The position numbers were made by a program, and so were the translations under genes. From AP-15 sp963775875 (lineage in GTDB: Bacteria; Pseudomonadota; Alphaproteobacteria; ATCC43930; CGMCC-115725), in the NCBI GenBank assembly GCA_963775875.1, contig CAVZKP010000016.1, forward strand, positions 62,001 to 126,000: a DNA stretch of 64,000 bases. The letters are read 5' to 3'. Every line of letters starts with the position of its first letter. The first letter of the stretch is position 1. The notes below the pieces were generated by a model, which made no database searches, was not told where the DNA came from, and saw only the letters and a list, made by a program, of their open reading frames with translations. Of this stretch, positions 10,352-19,019 are shown piece after piece.

Positions 10352-10713
10352 TGGGCCTGCTCGATTTCCTGTTCCCGGAGCGCCGGAACACCGCAATCGT
10401 CGCCAGGGACCGGCTGAAGATCGTCCTCGCCCATGAGCGGGCGAGCCGCGACGCGCCGGATTTCCTGCCGGCATTGCAGAAGGACCTGCTCGACGTGGTC
10501 GGCCGTTATGTCGAGATCCGCGGCGACATGCTGCGGGTCAATGTCGGCAAGTCTGGCGACACCTCGCTGCTCGAGATCAATGTCGAAATCGACGGCGCCA
10601 AGGTCAAACCACCGGTCAAAAACGGCGCCGCCGCCGCCGAAGTAAAGCCGGCCCCGCTCAAGGTGGCGAGGCCCGACCCCGGCTCGCACCCGCCCTGGGT
10701 AAAGCCGAGCTGA
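10351..10713 (+). CDS. minE: Cell division topological specificity factor MinE
   Basis: MinE stimulates MinD ATPase and drives pole-to-pole oscillation. The N-terminal membrane-targeting segment is MGLLDFLFPERR. The MinD-binding/dimer region includes RLKIVLAHERA and KDLLDVVGRYVEI. The ATG at 10351 overlaps the minD stop. At 120 residues it is longer than the usual 85-95; the excess is a Pro/Lys-rich C-terminal tail of about 30 residues. Confidence 0.94.
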   Translation: MGLLDFLFPERRNTAIVARDRLKIVLAHERASRDAPDFLPALQKDLLDVVGRYVEIRGDMLRVNVGKSGDTSLLEINVEIDGAKVKPPVKNGAAAAEVKPAPLKVARPDPGSHPPWVKPS

Positions 10714-10882
10714 GGCCCCTACGCCGGATGAAGCGGCGATCTGGGCAGGTCATTATCACCCCCGGGAGAGCGCAGGTGGCCGGGCCGAGCCCGGCCCGGA
10801 GGTCGGCGCCTCCATCGGCCAGGCCGCGAGGCAGGCGAACTGCGCCGCGGGTGCAGGCGATAACGAGAAAGGAGAGTGAGAC

Positions 10883-11575
10883 ATGGCGACATACGTGCTG
10901 ATCCACGGAGCCTATCAGGGCGGCTGGATCTGGAAGCCGACGGCCGCGCGCCTCAGGGAGGCGGGGCATCTCGTCTACGCCCCCTCGCTCGACGGCTGCG
11001 CCGATCGCCGTCATCAGCTGCGGCCGGGGATTAGCGTCGAGACCCAGGCCGCCGATATCGCCGAGCTGCTGTTCTATGAGGATTTGAATGATGTGGTGAT
11101 GACCGGCACCAGTTCCGGCGGCATGGTGCTGTGCCGCGCGGCGGAACTGGCGCGGGAGCGCATCGGGCGGCTGATTTTTGTCGACGCGCTGGCCTTGCTC
11201 GACGGCGAACGGGTGGCCCAGATCGTCAACCGGCCGACGCCGCGCGTCACCACCGCGCTCGCGGTCGGGCCGTCTCGCGAGGATGCCGAAAACCGCAGCT
11301 TTGTCGATCTCGACCCGGCGGCGCGGGCCTTTGCCCTCGCCCGCTATACGCCGCACCCGATCGCGGCGATGGAAGAGCCGGTGTCGCTCAAAAGCTTTTG
11401 GACCGAGAAATGGCCGGCGACGGTGATCCGCTGTCGCCGCGCCGCCAATCCGGGGGAGGCACACCAGCGCCGCACCGCCGAAAAGCTCGCCGCCCAATAT
11501 ATCGAGATCGACACCGGCCACTACCCGATGCTGTCCGATCCGGAGGTGCTGGCGCCGCTGCTGATGCAGGGATGA
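10883..11575 (+). CDS. Alpha/beta-fold hydrolase, EstC/salicylate-esterase-like
   Basis: This is a predicted cytoplasmic serine hydrolase or esterase of 230 residues. The N-terminal oxyanion region is VLIHGAYQGGW, the nucleophile elbow GTSSGG has Ser at about residue 77, and the candidate catalytic His is in DTGHYPML near the C-terminus. It has a strong ribosome site (GAAAGGAGAG) and is the first gene of an overlapping operon. Its stop shares ATGA with the next start at 11572. The substrate is unknown; the neighbours (flavin monooxygenase, molybdenum hydroxylase) suggest cleavage of an ester or ring-derived intermediate. Confidence 0.8.
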   Translation: MATYVLIHGAYQGGWIWKPTAARLREAGHLVYAPSLDGCADRRHQLRPGISVETQAADIAELLFYEDLNDVVMTGTSSGGMVLCRAAELARERIGRLIFVDALALLDGERVAQIVNRPTPRVTTALAVGPSREDAENRSFVDLDPAARAFALARYTPHPIAAMEEPVSLKSFWTEKWPATVIRCRRAANPGEAHQRRTAEKLAAQYIEIDTGHYPMLSDPEVLAPLLMQG

Positions 11576-13095
11576 AGACGGGCGAACCCGGGATGGCAAC
11601 AGCATCGGCCGGGGCGATCGCGGCCGCGGCCGAAACGCTCGGCCCGATGACCGGCCGGCGCTATGTCGAGAGCCTCAAAGACGGCCGCGACGTCTGGATC
11701 GACGGCGAGCGGGTCGCCGACGTCACCACCCATCCGGCCTTCAAGGACATGATCGCCGAATTGGCGCGCATCTACGATTTGCAGAACAGCGCGCCATACC
11801 GGGACGAGATGACCTGCCTCGACCCGGCGAGCGGCCAGCGCATCAGCGTCAGCTGGCTGTTGCCGCGCTCGGCCGAGGACCTCCGGCGCAAGCGGCGCAA
11901 CAGCGAGCTGTGGAACGAGTTGAGCTGGGGCCAGCTCGGCCGCAGCCCGGATATCCTGGCGCCCTACATCATCTCGGCGCTGCACCTCAAGGACCAATTC
12001 AGCGCCGTCAAGCATCGAAACTGCGATTTCGGCGAGAATTTGGAGAATTACTACAAATACTGCAAAAGCCGCGATCTGTTCCTGACCCATGCGCTCGGCG
12101 ATCCGCAGGTCGACCGCAGCAGCCAGCCGCAGAACGAGCAGCGGACGGTCGGCGAGGATCAGGAGGTGGCGCTGCACGTGGTCGAGGAGACCAGCGACGG
12201 CGTCATCGTCACCGGCGGCAAGCAGCTTTCCACCGCCGCGCCGCACAGCCAGGAATGCTATGTTTCGCTGTCGGCGACCTTCGCCCGGCGCAGCAACCCG
12301 AAATGCGTGCTCGCCTTCGCCATCCCGACCAGTGCCCCAGGCCTCAAGATCCTGGCGCGTGAGCCGGTATCGCGCTGGTTCGGCTCGTGGGGGCATCCGC
12401 TGCAGATGCTCGACGAGCAGGATTGCATGCTGTTTTTCGATCGCGTGCTGGTGCCGTGGCACCGGCTGTTCATGCTCTACGACCCGACGCCGATGGTGCG
12501 GATGCTCGGAGCCGACGGCGCCGGGGTCAATTTCAACTTTCTCGGCTGGGCCAATTTATGCCGGGTCGAAACGCGCATGCGACTGATGACCGCGGTGGCG
12601 ACCATGGTGGCCGAGGCGATCGGCGTGATCGACTACCGCGAAGTCGCCGCCAAGCTCGGCGAGATGGCGACCTATTGCGAGGTCTGGCGGCATGCGATGG
12701 ACGGCGTCGAGCACCAGGCCGGCCCGACCCCGACCGGCCAGTGGACCCTGGGGCCGGCGCGCGATCTGCACATCTGGTTCACCCAGGTTTCCGGCCGCAT
12801 GGTCGAATTGCTGCGCGAGATCTGCGCCTCCGGCATCATCATGCAGCCGAGCGAGAACGACCTCGCCAGCCGCGAAATCCGTCCCTATCTCGACCGCTAC
12901 ATGCGCGGCAAGGATGTCGATGTCGAATACAAGTCGCGCCTGTTCCGCCTGGCGCATGATCTTGCCGCTTCATCTTTCGGGCTGCGGCAAGAGATCTATG
13001 AATACTGGCACGGCGGCGATCCGAACCGCAATCGGATCAACCTGTTGCGCAGCTTTGACCAGAGCGGGATGAAAGGCCGGATCACGAGAGCTGCT
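11572..13095 (+). CDS. 4-hydroxyphenylacetate 3-hydroxylase family monooxygenase, no stop codon
   Basis: HpaB/PvcC-family flavin-dependent oxygenase subunit, which normally uses FADH2 from a separate reductase to hydroxylate a phenol. The N-terminal TGRRYVESLKDGRDVWIDG and VTTHPAF are family hallmarks. DRVLVPWHRLFMLYD and a C-terminal helical domain follow. The start ATG overlaps the hydrolase stop (ATGA). Similarity ends near 13090, but the frame runs on without a stop through the spacer into the next gene, so the end given is approximate. A TAA sits at 13127 in the +1 frame. No HpaC-type reductase is present in the window. Confidence 0.82.
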
Positions 13096-13227
13096 GAAAC
13101 ACCCGCTGCCGCACGGCGAAGCGCCGTAACCGGCGGCAGTCGAATTGGTGGATATCCGGCATCTCGGAGCTGCACTATAGCAAAATGCGGTCCTGCGGCC
13201 GATATGCGGGGTTGGAGGGCGCGTTTA
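13096..13227 (+). other. Open spacer between HpaB-like and molybdenum hydroxylase genes
   Basis: This 132-bp stretch stays open in the HpaB frame and continues into the next gene, but encodes nothing resembling either family. A ribosome binding site (TTGGAGGG, 13212-13219) precedes the downstream ATG. The openness is most simply high-GC chance or a lost stop rather than a true linker. Confidence 0.5.
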
Positions 13228-15567
13228 ATGAACCAATACGGCATCGGCCAGCCGCTCCGGCGCGTTGAGGATCGGCGCTTTCTGACCGGCCGCGGCAATT
13301 ACGTCGATGATCTGGTCCGCCCGCGTCAAGCCTATGCGCATATGCTGCGCTCGCCGCATGCGCATGCGCGCATCCGCGCGCTCGATAGCGGGGCGGCGGC
13401 AGCCGCACCGGGGGTGCTCGCGGTTCTGAGCGGTGCGGATTTGGCCGAGGACGGGCTCGGCCCGATCCCGTGCCTCAGCGCCGTGACCAACCGCGACGGG
13501 TCGACATCGCCGACGCCGCCGCGCGCGGCGATGGTCCGTGACCGGGTGCGGCATGTCGGCGACACGGTGGCGATGGTGGTGGCCGACAGCCTCGCCGCGG
13601 CGCGGGATGCGGCCGAATTGATCGAAATCGATTACGAGCCGCTGCCGGCGGTGGTCGATACCGCCGATGCTCTCGATCCGGGGCGGCCGCAAGTGTGGGA
13701 CGAGGCGCCGGGCAATCTCGCCTTTGATTGGGGATTGGGCGACGAGGCCGCGGTAGAGCGGGCGATGGCCGCGGCGCGGCACCGGATCAGCCTCGAACTC
13801 GTCAATAACCGGATCATCGTGAATTCGATGGAGGCGCGCGGTGCGATCGGTGAATACGATCCCGGCGAGGACGCCTATACCTTGTGGAGTTCGACCCAGG
13901 GCTCGCACTTTCTGCGCAATCTGCTGGCCGAGAGCATCTTCAACATCCCGGAGAACCGCATCCGTGTGGTGACCCGGGATGTCGGCGGCGGGTTCGGCAT
14001 GAAGCTGTTTCTCTATCCCGAGCACATCCTGGTGCTGTGGGCCGCCAAGAAGCTTGGCCGTCCGGTCAAATGGACCGCCGAGCGCTCCGACGCCTTCATG
14101 ACCGATACCCAGGGCCGCGACAATGTCACCCGGCTCGAACTGGCGCTCGACGACGAACTGCGCTTTCTCGGGCTGCGGGTGATGACGAGGGCCAATATGG
14201 GCGCTTATTTGTCGAATTTCGCCCCGGAGATCCCGACCGCGTCGGGCGGGGTCATGCTCAGCGGCGTCTATGCGGTCCCGGCGATCCATGTCGCGGTCAA
14301 AGGGGTGTTCACCCATACGGTACCGGTCGACGCTTATCGCGGCGCCGGCCGTCCGGAGGCGGCCTATGCGGTTGAGCGGCTGATCGATTTCGCCGCCCGC
14401 CGGCTCGGGGTGACGCCGCAGGAACTGCGCCGGCGCAATTTCGTCAAGCCGGAGGCGATGCCCTATACGACGCCGCTCGGCCTCGTCTATGACAGCGGCG
14501 AGTTCGCCCGCAACATGGACGATGCGCTCGCCGCCATCGATGCCGCGGGCTTTGCGGCGCGGCGAGAAGCGGCGCGGGCGCGCGGGCGCTGGTGTGGTCT
14601 TGGCCAGGCCGTCTATATCGAGCAGAGCGGCGGCGGCCCCGACGAGTTCGCCGAATTGCGCTTCGACCCGAGCGGCACCCTGACGATCCTGATGGGCACA
14701 CAATCCTCGGGTCAGGGTCACCAGACCGCCTACGCCCAGCTCGCGGCGGAGCGATTGGGATTGCCGCCCGAAAAGGTCCGCGTATTGCAGGGCGACACCA
14801 ACGCCGTCGGCTTTGGCCGCGGCACCGGCGGGTCGCGCTCGTTGCCGGTCGGCGGTCCGGCTCTCGTCAATGCGGCGGCGAAACTGATCGCCAAGGGCCG
14901 GCATATCGCCGCGCATCTGCTGGAGGCGGCCGAGGCGGATCTCGACTTTGCCGACGGCGTCTTCCGGATCGCCGGAACCGACCGCCAGATCGGCATCGAG
15001 GCGGTGGCCCGCACGGCGTTCAACCCGGCCGCGTTGCCGGCCGATGTCGAGCCCGGCTTTGCCGAGAGCGGCCATTTCACTCCGCCCTCATCGACCTTTC
15101 CCAATGGCTGCCATGTCTGCGAGGTCGAGATCGACCCCCTGACGGGACATCTTGATATCTTGCGATATCTGGTCGTCGACGATTTCGGCATCGTGGTCAA
15201 TCCGCTGCTGTTGCAAGGACAAGTCCAGGGCGGGGTCGCGCAGGGGGTGGGCCAGGCGATGCTCGAGCGCTGCGTCTATGATCCCGAGACCGGCCAGCTG
15301 GTGACCGGCTCCCTGACCGATTACTGCCTGCCGCGGGCCGCCGACCTGCCGGCGATCGAGTTCGCCTACAATGTCGTGCCGTGCCGCACCAACCCGCTCG
15401 GCCTGAAGGGGGCGGGCGAAGCGGGCGCGATCGGGGCGCCGCCCGCGCTGGTCAATGCGATCCTCGATGCGCTAGCCCCGCTCGGCATCGAGCATATCGA
15501 CATGCCGGTGACGCCCGAGCGGCTGTGGCAGACGATCCGTGCGGCCCAGATGCGGGCGGCGGCATGA
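13228..15567 (+). CDS. Xanthine dehydrogenase/CoxL-family molybdopterin-binding subunit
   Basis: Large subunit of a molybdenum hydroxylase, hydroxylating a C-H bond of a heteroaromatic, aldehyde or related substrate with water as oxygen donor. The 779 residues include GQPLRRVEDRRFLTGRG at the start, VGDTVAMVVAD, the Moco-contact region TRDVGGGFGMK, VDAYRGAGRPEAAY, GQGHQTAYAQ and the C-terminal LKGAGEAGAIG with the catalytic Glu. The ATG at 13228 has its own ribosome site. No FAD-binding (CoxM) or 2Fe-2S (CoxS) subunit lies nearby, so partner subunits must be encoded elsewhere. The stop overlaps the cysQ start. Confidence 0.88.
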   Translation: MNQYGIGQPLRRVEDRRFLTGRGNYVDDLVRPRQAYAHMLRSPHAHARIRALDSGAAAAAPGVLAVLSGADLAEDGLGPIPCLSAVTNRDGSTSPTPPRAAMVRDRVRHVGDTVAMVVADSLAAARDAAELIEIDYEPLPAVVDTADALDPGRPQVWDEAPGNLAFDWGLGDEAAVERAMAAARHRISLELVNNRIIVNSMEARGAIGEYDPGEDAYTLWSSTQGSHFLRNLLAESIFNIPENRIRVVTRDVGGGFGMKLFLYPEHILVLWAAKKLGRPVKWTAERSDAFMTDTQGRDNVTRLELALDDELRFLGLRVMTRANMGAYLSNFAPEIPTASGGVMLSGVYAVPAIHVAVKGVFTHTVPVDAYRGAGRPEAAYAVERLIDFAARRLGVTPQELRRRNFVKPEAMPYTTPLGLVYDSGEFARNMDDALAAIDAAGFAARREAARARGRWCGLGQAVYIEQSGGGPDEFAELRFDPSGTLTILMGTQSSGQGHQTAYAQLAAERLGLPPEKVRVLQGDTNAVGFGRGTGGSRSLPVGGPALVNAAAKLIAKGRHIAAHLLEAAEADLDFADGVFRIAGTDRQIGIEAVARTAFNPAALPADVEPGFAESGHFTPPSSTFPNGCHVCEVEIDPLTGHLDILRYLVVDDFGIVVNPLLLQGQVQGGVAQGVGQAMLERCVYDPETGQLVTGSLTDYCLPRAADLPAIEFAYNVVPCRTNPLGLKGAGEAGAIGAPPALVNAILDALAPLGIEHIDMPVTPERLWQTIRAAQMRAAA

Positions 15568-16343
15568 GCGGGTCTCGCGAGGCGCTGCTCGAAATCGCGC
15601 GGCGGGCGGCGGTGGCAGCGGGCGATGCGATCATGCGGGTCTATGCGCAGGATTTCGACGTGCGCCAGAAAGCCGACAAGACCCCGGTGACCGAGGCCGA
15701 TCTCGGCGCCGAACGGATCATCATCGAGATGCTGGCGAACGCTTTTCCCGACATTCCGATCTTTGCCGAGGAATTGGTCGAGGCCGAAGGGCTGCCGCCC
15801 TCGGCTGCGCGCTTCTGGGCGGTCGATCCGCTCGACGGCACCCGCGAGTTCGTCGCCCGGAATGGCGAGTTCGCGGTGTGCATCGGACTGGTCGAGGACG
15901 GACGGCCGGTGCTCGGCGTATTGCACGGCCCGGCGGTCGGGCTGACCTATGCCGCGCACGGGCCGGGGACTGCGACCCGGCAGCGCAATGATGGCGCGAT
16001 CGAACCGATCCAGGCGCGCCTCCCTTCCCCGGACGGGCTGGTTGTGGTCCACAGCCGCTCGCACGAGAACAGCCGGCGGCTCGGCGAGTTTTTGCAGGAT
16101 TATCCGGTGCGCGCGCGCATCAGCTGCGGCAGCGCGCTCAAATTCGGGCTGATCGCCGCCGGCGAGGCCGATCTCTACCCGCGCTTCGGCACGACGATGG
16201 AGTGGGACACCGCGGCCGGGCAGGCGATCCTCGAAGCCGCCGGCGGCCGGGTCGAGACCTTTGCCGGCGAACCCTTGCGCTACGGCAAGCCCGGCCTAAA
16301 GAACGACGGCTTCATCGCCTGGGGGCGCCGCTCGGCCCGCTAG
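15564..16343 (+). CDS. cysQ: 3'(2'),5'-bisphosphate nucleotidase CysQ
   Basis: CysQ hydrolyses 3'-phosphoadenosine 5'-phosphate (PAP) and related nucleotides in sulfur assimilation. It belongs to the inositol monophosphatase fold. Metal-binding motifs are AEELVE, WAVDPLDGTREFV and the C-terminal TMEWDTAAGQAILEAAGG. The 259 residues are typical. The ATG at 15564 overlaps the preceding stop (ATGA), so it is translationally coupled to the molybdenum hydroxylase. Histidinol-phosphatase-like paralogues are the alternative, but the DGTREF and EWDTAAG motifs favour CysQ. Confidence 0.87.
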   Translation: MSGSREALLEIARRAAVAAGDAIMRVYAQDFDVRQKADKTPVTEADLGAERIIIEMLANAFPDIPIFAEELVEAEGLPPSAARFWAVDPLDGTREFVARNGEFAVCIGLVEDGRPVLGVLHGPAVGLTYAAHGPGTATRQRNDGAIEPIQARLPSPDGLVVVHSRSHENSRRLGEFLQDYPVRARISCGSALKFGLIAAGEADLYPRFGTTMEWDTAAGQAILEAAGGRVETFAGEPLRYGKPGLKNDGFIAWGRRSAR

Positions 16344-16475
16344 CCTGGGTCTCGGATAGCGTAGGCCCGGGTTACAGGGTTCCTGGCCTGCCGTTTCAGG
16401 GCATCCGGCAAGACCACCCCCTCGGACCGAGTGGCGAGAATTAGACAGATGATTCCCTTCGTTCGCGGTTGCAGC

Positions 16476-16550
16476 GAGATTGCTTCGTCGCTGCACGCCT
16501 CGCAATGACAACCACTTACAGTGTCATTGCGAGCGCAGCGAAGCAATCTC
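16476..16550. repeat. Imperfect inverted repeat, REP-like hairpin
   Basis: The arms at 16476-16510 and 16522-16550 are reverse complements apart from a few extra bases in the left arm (gagattgcttcg...cgcaatgaca versus tgtcattgcgag...). The 11-base loop is accacttacag. It sits between the convergent cysQ and DUF364 genes and could fold as a long hairpin acting as a bidirectional terminator. The core resembles a dispersed intergenic palindrome seen in many bacterial genomes. Confidence 0.75.
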
Positions 16551-16591
16551 GACGGGCAGCGCTTTTGGTACCAGGCGTCAAATGCGCGCCA

Positions 16592-17455
16592 CTAGGCGAC
16601 CTTGGCGGTGACCCCGACTGGCCGGCGCGCGAGCACCAGTTTCTGCGCCGAGCGGCCGAAGAAATGGTAGCCCGATCCGCCCTCGGCCAGGAGATCGAGA
16701 AAGCTGTCAGGCGCGGTGATCTTGACACAGCCGAGAACATCGGCGCCGCGGGCGAGAAAAGCGTCGGGCAGCATCCCCACCGTCGGCCCGACGATCGTGA
16801 CCCGGGTCCCGGACCGGGTCAGCGCCAGCAGGTCTTCGAGCGTATTGTTGACCAGGGTCGACCCGGTGATCAGCACCACATCGGCCTGCGGCAGGATTTG
16901 CGCCGCCTGCTCGGCCGGGCGGAAAAACGGCAGCTCATCGGCCTTCAGCGTGGCCGGGTCCTGCTCGAGCACCAGATAGGGCTGGCCCCGCCGTTTCAGC
17001 TCTTTGAGGAACGGGACGAAGGCGCCGACGACCACGACCCGGTCGCCATTGCGGATCTCAGTCGCGTCAAAGGCATCAAGTCCCGGCAGGAGCTCGACCT
17101 CGGGGTGAGGGCGGCGCTGCCAGCAATAATCAGCCAGAGCATTGACCGTGGCGATCCCGACCGCGCGGCGAATGCCGTGACCGGAGAGCGCTTCGCGCGC
17201 CAGATCGGCGGCAGATCGGCCGGCGAGCTTGCCGGGGAACGGCATCGCCATCGCCGAACTCGGACAGCACACCGCCTCGGGGATCGTCTTGATCGGCGTG
17301 GCGCAACTGCCGGTGCTGCCGTTCGAAAGTTTGACCCCGGTGAAAAACAGCCCGACCACAACCCGCTCGACCGTGATTTCGTCGAGTTCGCGGCCGAGGA
17401 TGGAGCCGATCGTCACAATCGTTTCGCCGAGGATCGAATTGCTGTCGCTCTGCAT
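16592..17455 (-). CDS. DUF364/DUF4213 domain protein, putative heavy-metal chelation family
   Basis: This 287-residue cytoplasmic protein has an N-terminal DUF4213-like part (VVVGLFFTGVKLSNGSTGSC) and a Rossmann-like DUF364 part (VVVVGAFVPF, DVVLITGSTLVNNT, VTIVGPTVGMLPDAF). The family is annotated as putative heavy-metal chelation, with no firmly known reaction. Its neighbours are catabolic genes and the Mo-hydroxylase operon, so a metal or cofactor role is conceivable but unproven. Confidence 0.75.
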   Translation of the reverse strand: MQSDSNSILGETIVTIGSILGRELDEITVERVVVGLFFTGVKLSNGSTGSCATPIKTIPEAVCCPSSAMAMPFPGKLAGRSAADLAREALSGHGIRRAVGIATVNALADYCWQRRPHPEVELLPGLDAFDATEIRNGDRVVVVGAFVPFLKELKRRGQPYLVLEQDPATLKADELPFFRPAEQAAQILPQADVVLITGSTLVNNTLEDLLALTRSGTRVTIVGPTVGMLPDAFLARGADVLGCVKITAPDSFLDLLAEGGSGYHFFGRSAQKLVLARRPVGVTAKVA

Positions 17456-17498
17456 CGGGCTACCTCGTGGGGATCAGACTCTCGCCGGCGGTGCGATC

Positions 17499-18317
17499 TC
17501 AGCCGGGCAGGCTCCAGCCCACCCAGTCGCACAGCGCCCGGCCCATGACGAGTTCGAGGTCGCGGCCCTTCAGAAACGGCATTTCCTCGGTAAACATCGT
17601 CACGCATTGTTTCCACGAGCACGGCATGCGGGTGATGTCGGTGCCCCAGAAGGTGCGCTCTGGGCCAAAGGCCTCGACGATCTGCTGCGTGTACTTGTGG
17701 ATGTTGCGGTAGGGGTAAGGCTCGCTCGAATTGCCTGGCGCGCCGGTGGCCTTGACCGCGACATTCTTGTGCTTGGCGAGCGCCAGCAATGCCGGCTGGT
17801 TGCCGTGCGCAGCGTCGTCCTTGCCGTCGCGAACCCGGGCGTAATGGTCGATCAACAATTTGAGGCCGGGGTGGCGCTCGGCGATCCGACCCACCTGCGG
17901 CAGATAGTTCGAGGCCATCAGCGCGATCGGAATGCCAGCCTTTTCGGCCGCCGGCCACAGCCAGTCCATTGTGCCGTCGGTCATCCAATTGGCCTGGTGC
18001 GGCGCAGTGAACGCGTAGCGCAACCCGAGCATGCCGGGCCGGCTCTTCCAGCCGTCGATCAAAGACCGGCTTTCGGGCTTGTCGAGCGGGAAATTGCCGA
18101 GGATGCCGAAACGGTTCGGGTATTTCCTCGCCGCCTCCTCGGAAATCTTCCCCGAATTCGGGTCCCAGCCCGGCGGGTGCAACAGGCAGGCGCTGACCCC
18201 GGCCGCATCCATGTCACGGATGCATTCCTCCGCCGTGTAGGAGTTGACTTGGCGATGCGACGGGTTGGTCGGCGGCCCGGCCGACCAGATGTGAACCTGT
18301 GCGTCGACGATCAGCAT
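17499..18317 (-). CDS. Amidohydrolase family protein (COG2159/COG3618 type)
   Basis: Predicted metal-dependent hydrolase or decarboxylase with a TIM-barrel fold of the ACMSD/amidohydrolase-2 class. Visible motifs are the N-terminal VDAQVHIW, the mid-barrel LLIDHYARV and the C-terminal FWGTDITRMP. The HxH of typical members is reduced to QVH, as in some relatives with altered metal sites. The start at 18317 (MLIVDAQ) has AGAAGGA 6 bp upstream; the longer frame to 18365 crosses a tandem repeat and adds no conserved residues. The substrate is probably a ring-cleavage or lactone intermediate. Confidence 0.78.
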   Translation of the reverse strand: MLIVDAQVHIWSAGPPTNPSHRQVNSYTAEECIRDMDAAGVSACLLHPPGWDPNSGKISEEAARKYPNRFGILGNFPLDKPESRSLIDGWKSRPGMLGLRYAFTAPHQANWMTDGTMDWLWPAAEKAGIPIALMASNYLPQVGRIAERHPGLKLLIDHYARVRDGKDDAAHGNQPALLALAKHKNVAVKATGAPGNSSEPYPYRNIHKYTQQIVEAFGPERTFWGTDITRMPCSWKQCVTMFTEEMPFLKGRDLELVMGRALCDWVGWSLPG

Positions 18318-18329
18318 GGCTATTCCTTC

Positions 18330-18363
18330 TCTTATGGCATTTTGGCTCTTATGGCATTTTGGC
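18330..18363. repeat. Perfect 17-bp tandem duplication
   Basis: The unit tcttatggcattttggc occurs twice without a gap (18330-18346 and 18347-18363). It lies just upstream of the amidohydrolase start at 18317 and downstream of the CMD-family stop. It is AT-richer than its surroundings and may alter the amidohydrolase 5' leader. Confidence 0.9.
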
Positions 18364-18377
18364 AATTGCCGATGGCG

Positions 18378-18935
18378 CTAGCGGGCCAGGCCTTCGGCGC
18401 CGGCGGGGACGTCGTAGAAGGCGAGCGTCATCGACACGCTGGTGTAAAAGCCCATCAGGGTGATCACGTCGGTGACGCCCTCATGGCCGAGCGCCGCGAC
18501 GGCGCGGTCGAAGAGGCCCTTCGACACCCAGCGCGAATTGGCGAGGCACGTCGCCATCTCGTAAATGACCTGTTCGCGCTTGTCGTCGAACGAGGTCGGC
18601 AGTCCCGAAAGCAGCGCCTCGACCTTGTCGTTGGGCAGCCCGGCTGCCTTGCCGGCGCGCTCGTGTGCATTGGTCGGATAGGCCGAATGCCATTTGCTGT
18701 TGATGATCACGACCGCGATCTCGCGCTCGCGCTCGGAGAGCGAATAGCCGGTGCGGAAATAGGCGCCTAAGGGCCCCATGACCTTCGCCAGCTTGGGGTT
18801 GTGGACATAGATCTTGTTCGGGCCGGGGAGCCGGCCGCGGGTCTCGATCAAGGTCCGGTAGCCCTCCTGCTGCTCCGGCGTCATCTGGTCATAGGGGATC
18901 TCGGCGTAGCGGCCGAAGGTCGGCGTCTCAGGCAT
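18378..18935 (-). CDS. Carboxymuconolactone decarboxylase family protein, copy 1
   Basis: This AhpD-like/CMD fold protein of 185 residues is all-helical. Family features are RTGYSLSEREREIAVVI and NAHERAGKAAGL (with the His of the CMD motif), followed by NDKVEALLSGLP. The CxxC pair of true AhpD peroxidase partners is absent, so it is more likely a decarboxylase-type or uncharacterised member. The start at 18935 is preceded by GGGGAAGGAAA. It is the upstream neighbour of the amidohydrolase and a near-duplicate of the next gene. Confidence 0.82.
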   Translation of the reverse strand: MPETPTFGRYAEIPYDQMTPEQQEGYRTLIETRGRLPGPNKIYVHNPKLAKVMGPLGAYFRTGYSLSEREREIAVVIINSKWHSAYPTNAHERAGKAAGLPNDKVEALLSGLPTSFDDKREQVIYEMATCLANSRWVSKGLFDRAVAALGHEGVTDVITLMGFYTSVSMTLAFYDVPAGAEGLAR

Positions 18936-19019
18936 TTTCGGGTTTCCTTCCCCTGGAGTGAATTGGCGGCGCATCCTGCAACAGCCGTGCGGCCCTGTCG
19001 ACCGACGCGCTGTCCCCTC

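Noticed and set aside
13225..15075. 616-codon minus-strand frame opposite the molybdenum hydroxylase
   Set aside because: Same antisense artefact; the plus strand encodes an intact large subunit with all landmarks.
11131..15567. A single 1478-residue protein joining hydrolase, HpaB and molybdenum hydroxylase
   Set aside because: Its first 147 codons are an off-frame reading of the hydrolase, and both later genes have own starts; only the HpaB/molybdenum hydroxylase readthrough is worth checking.
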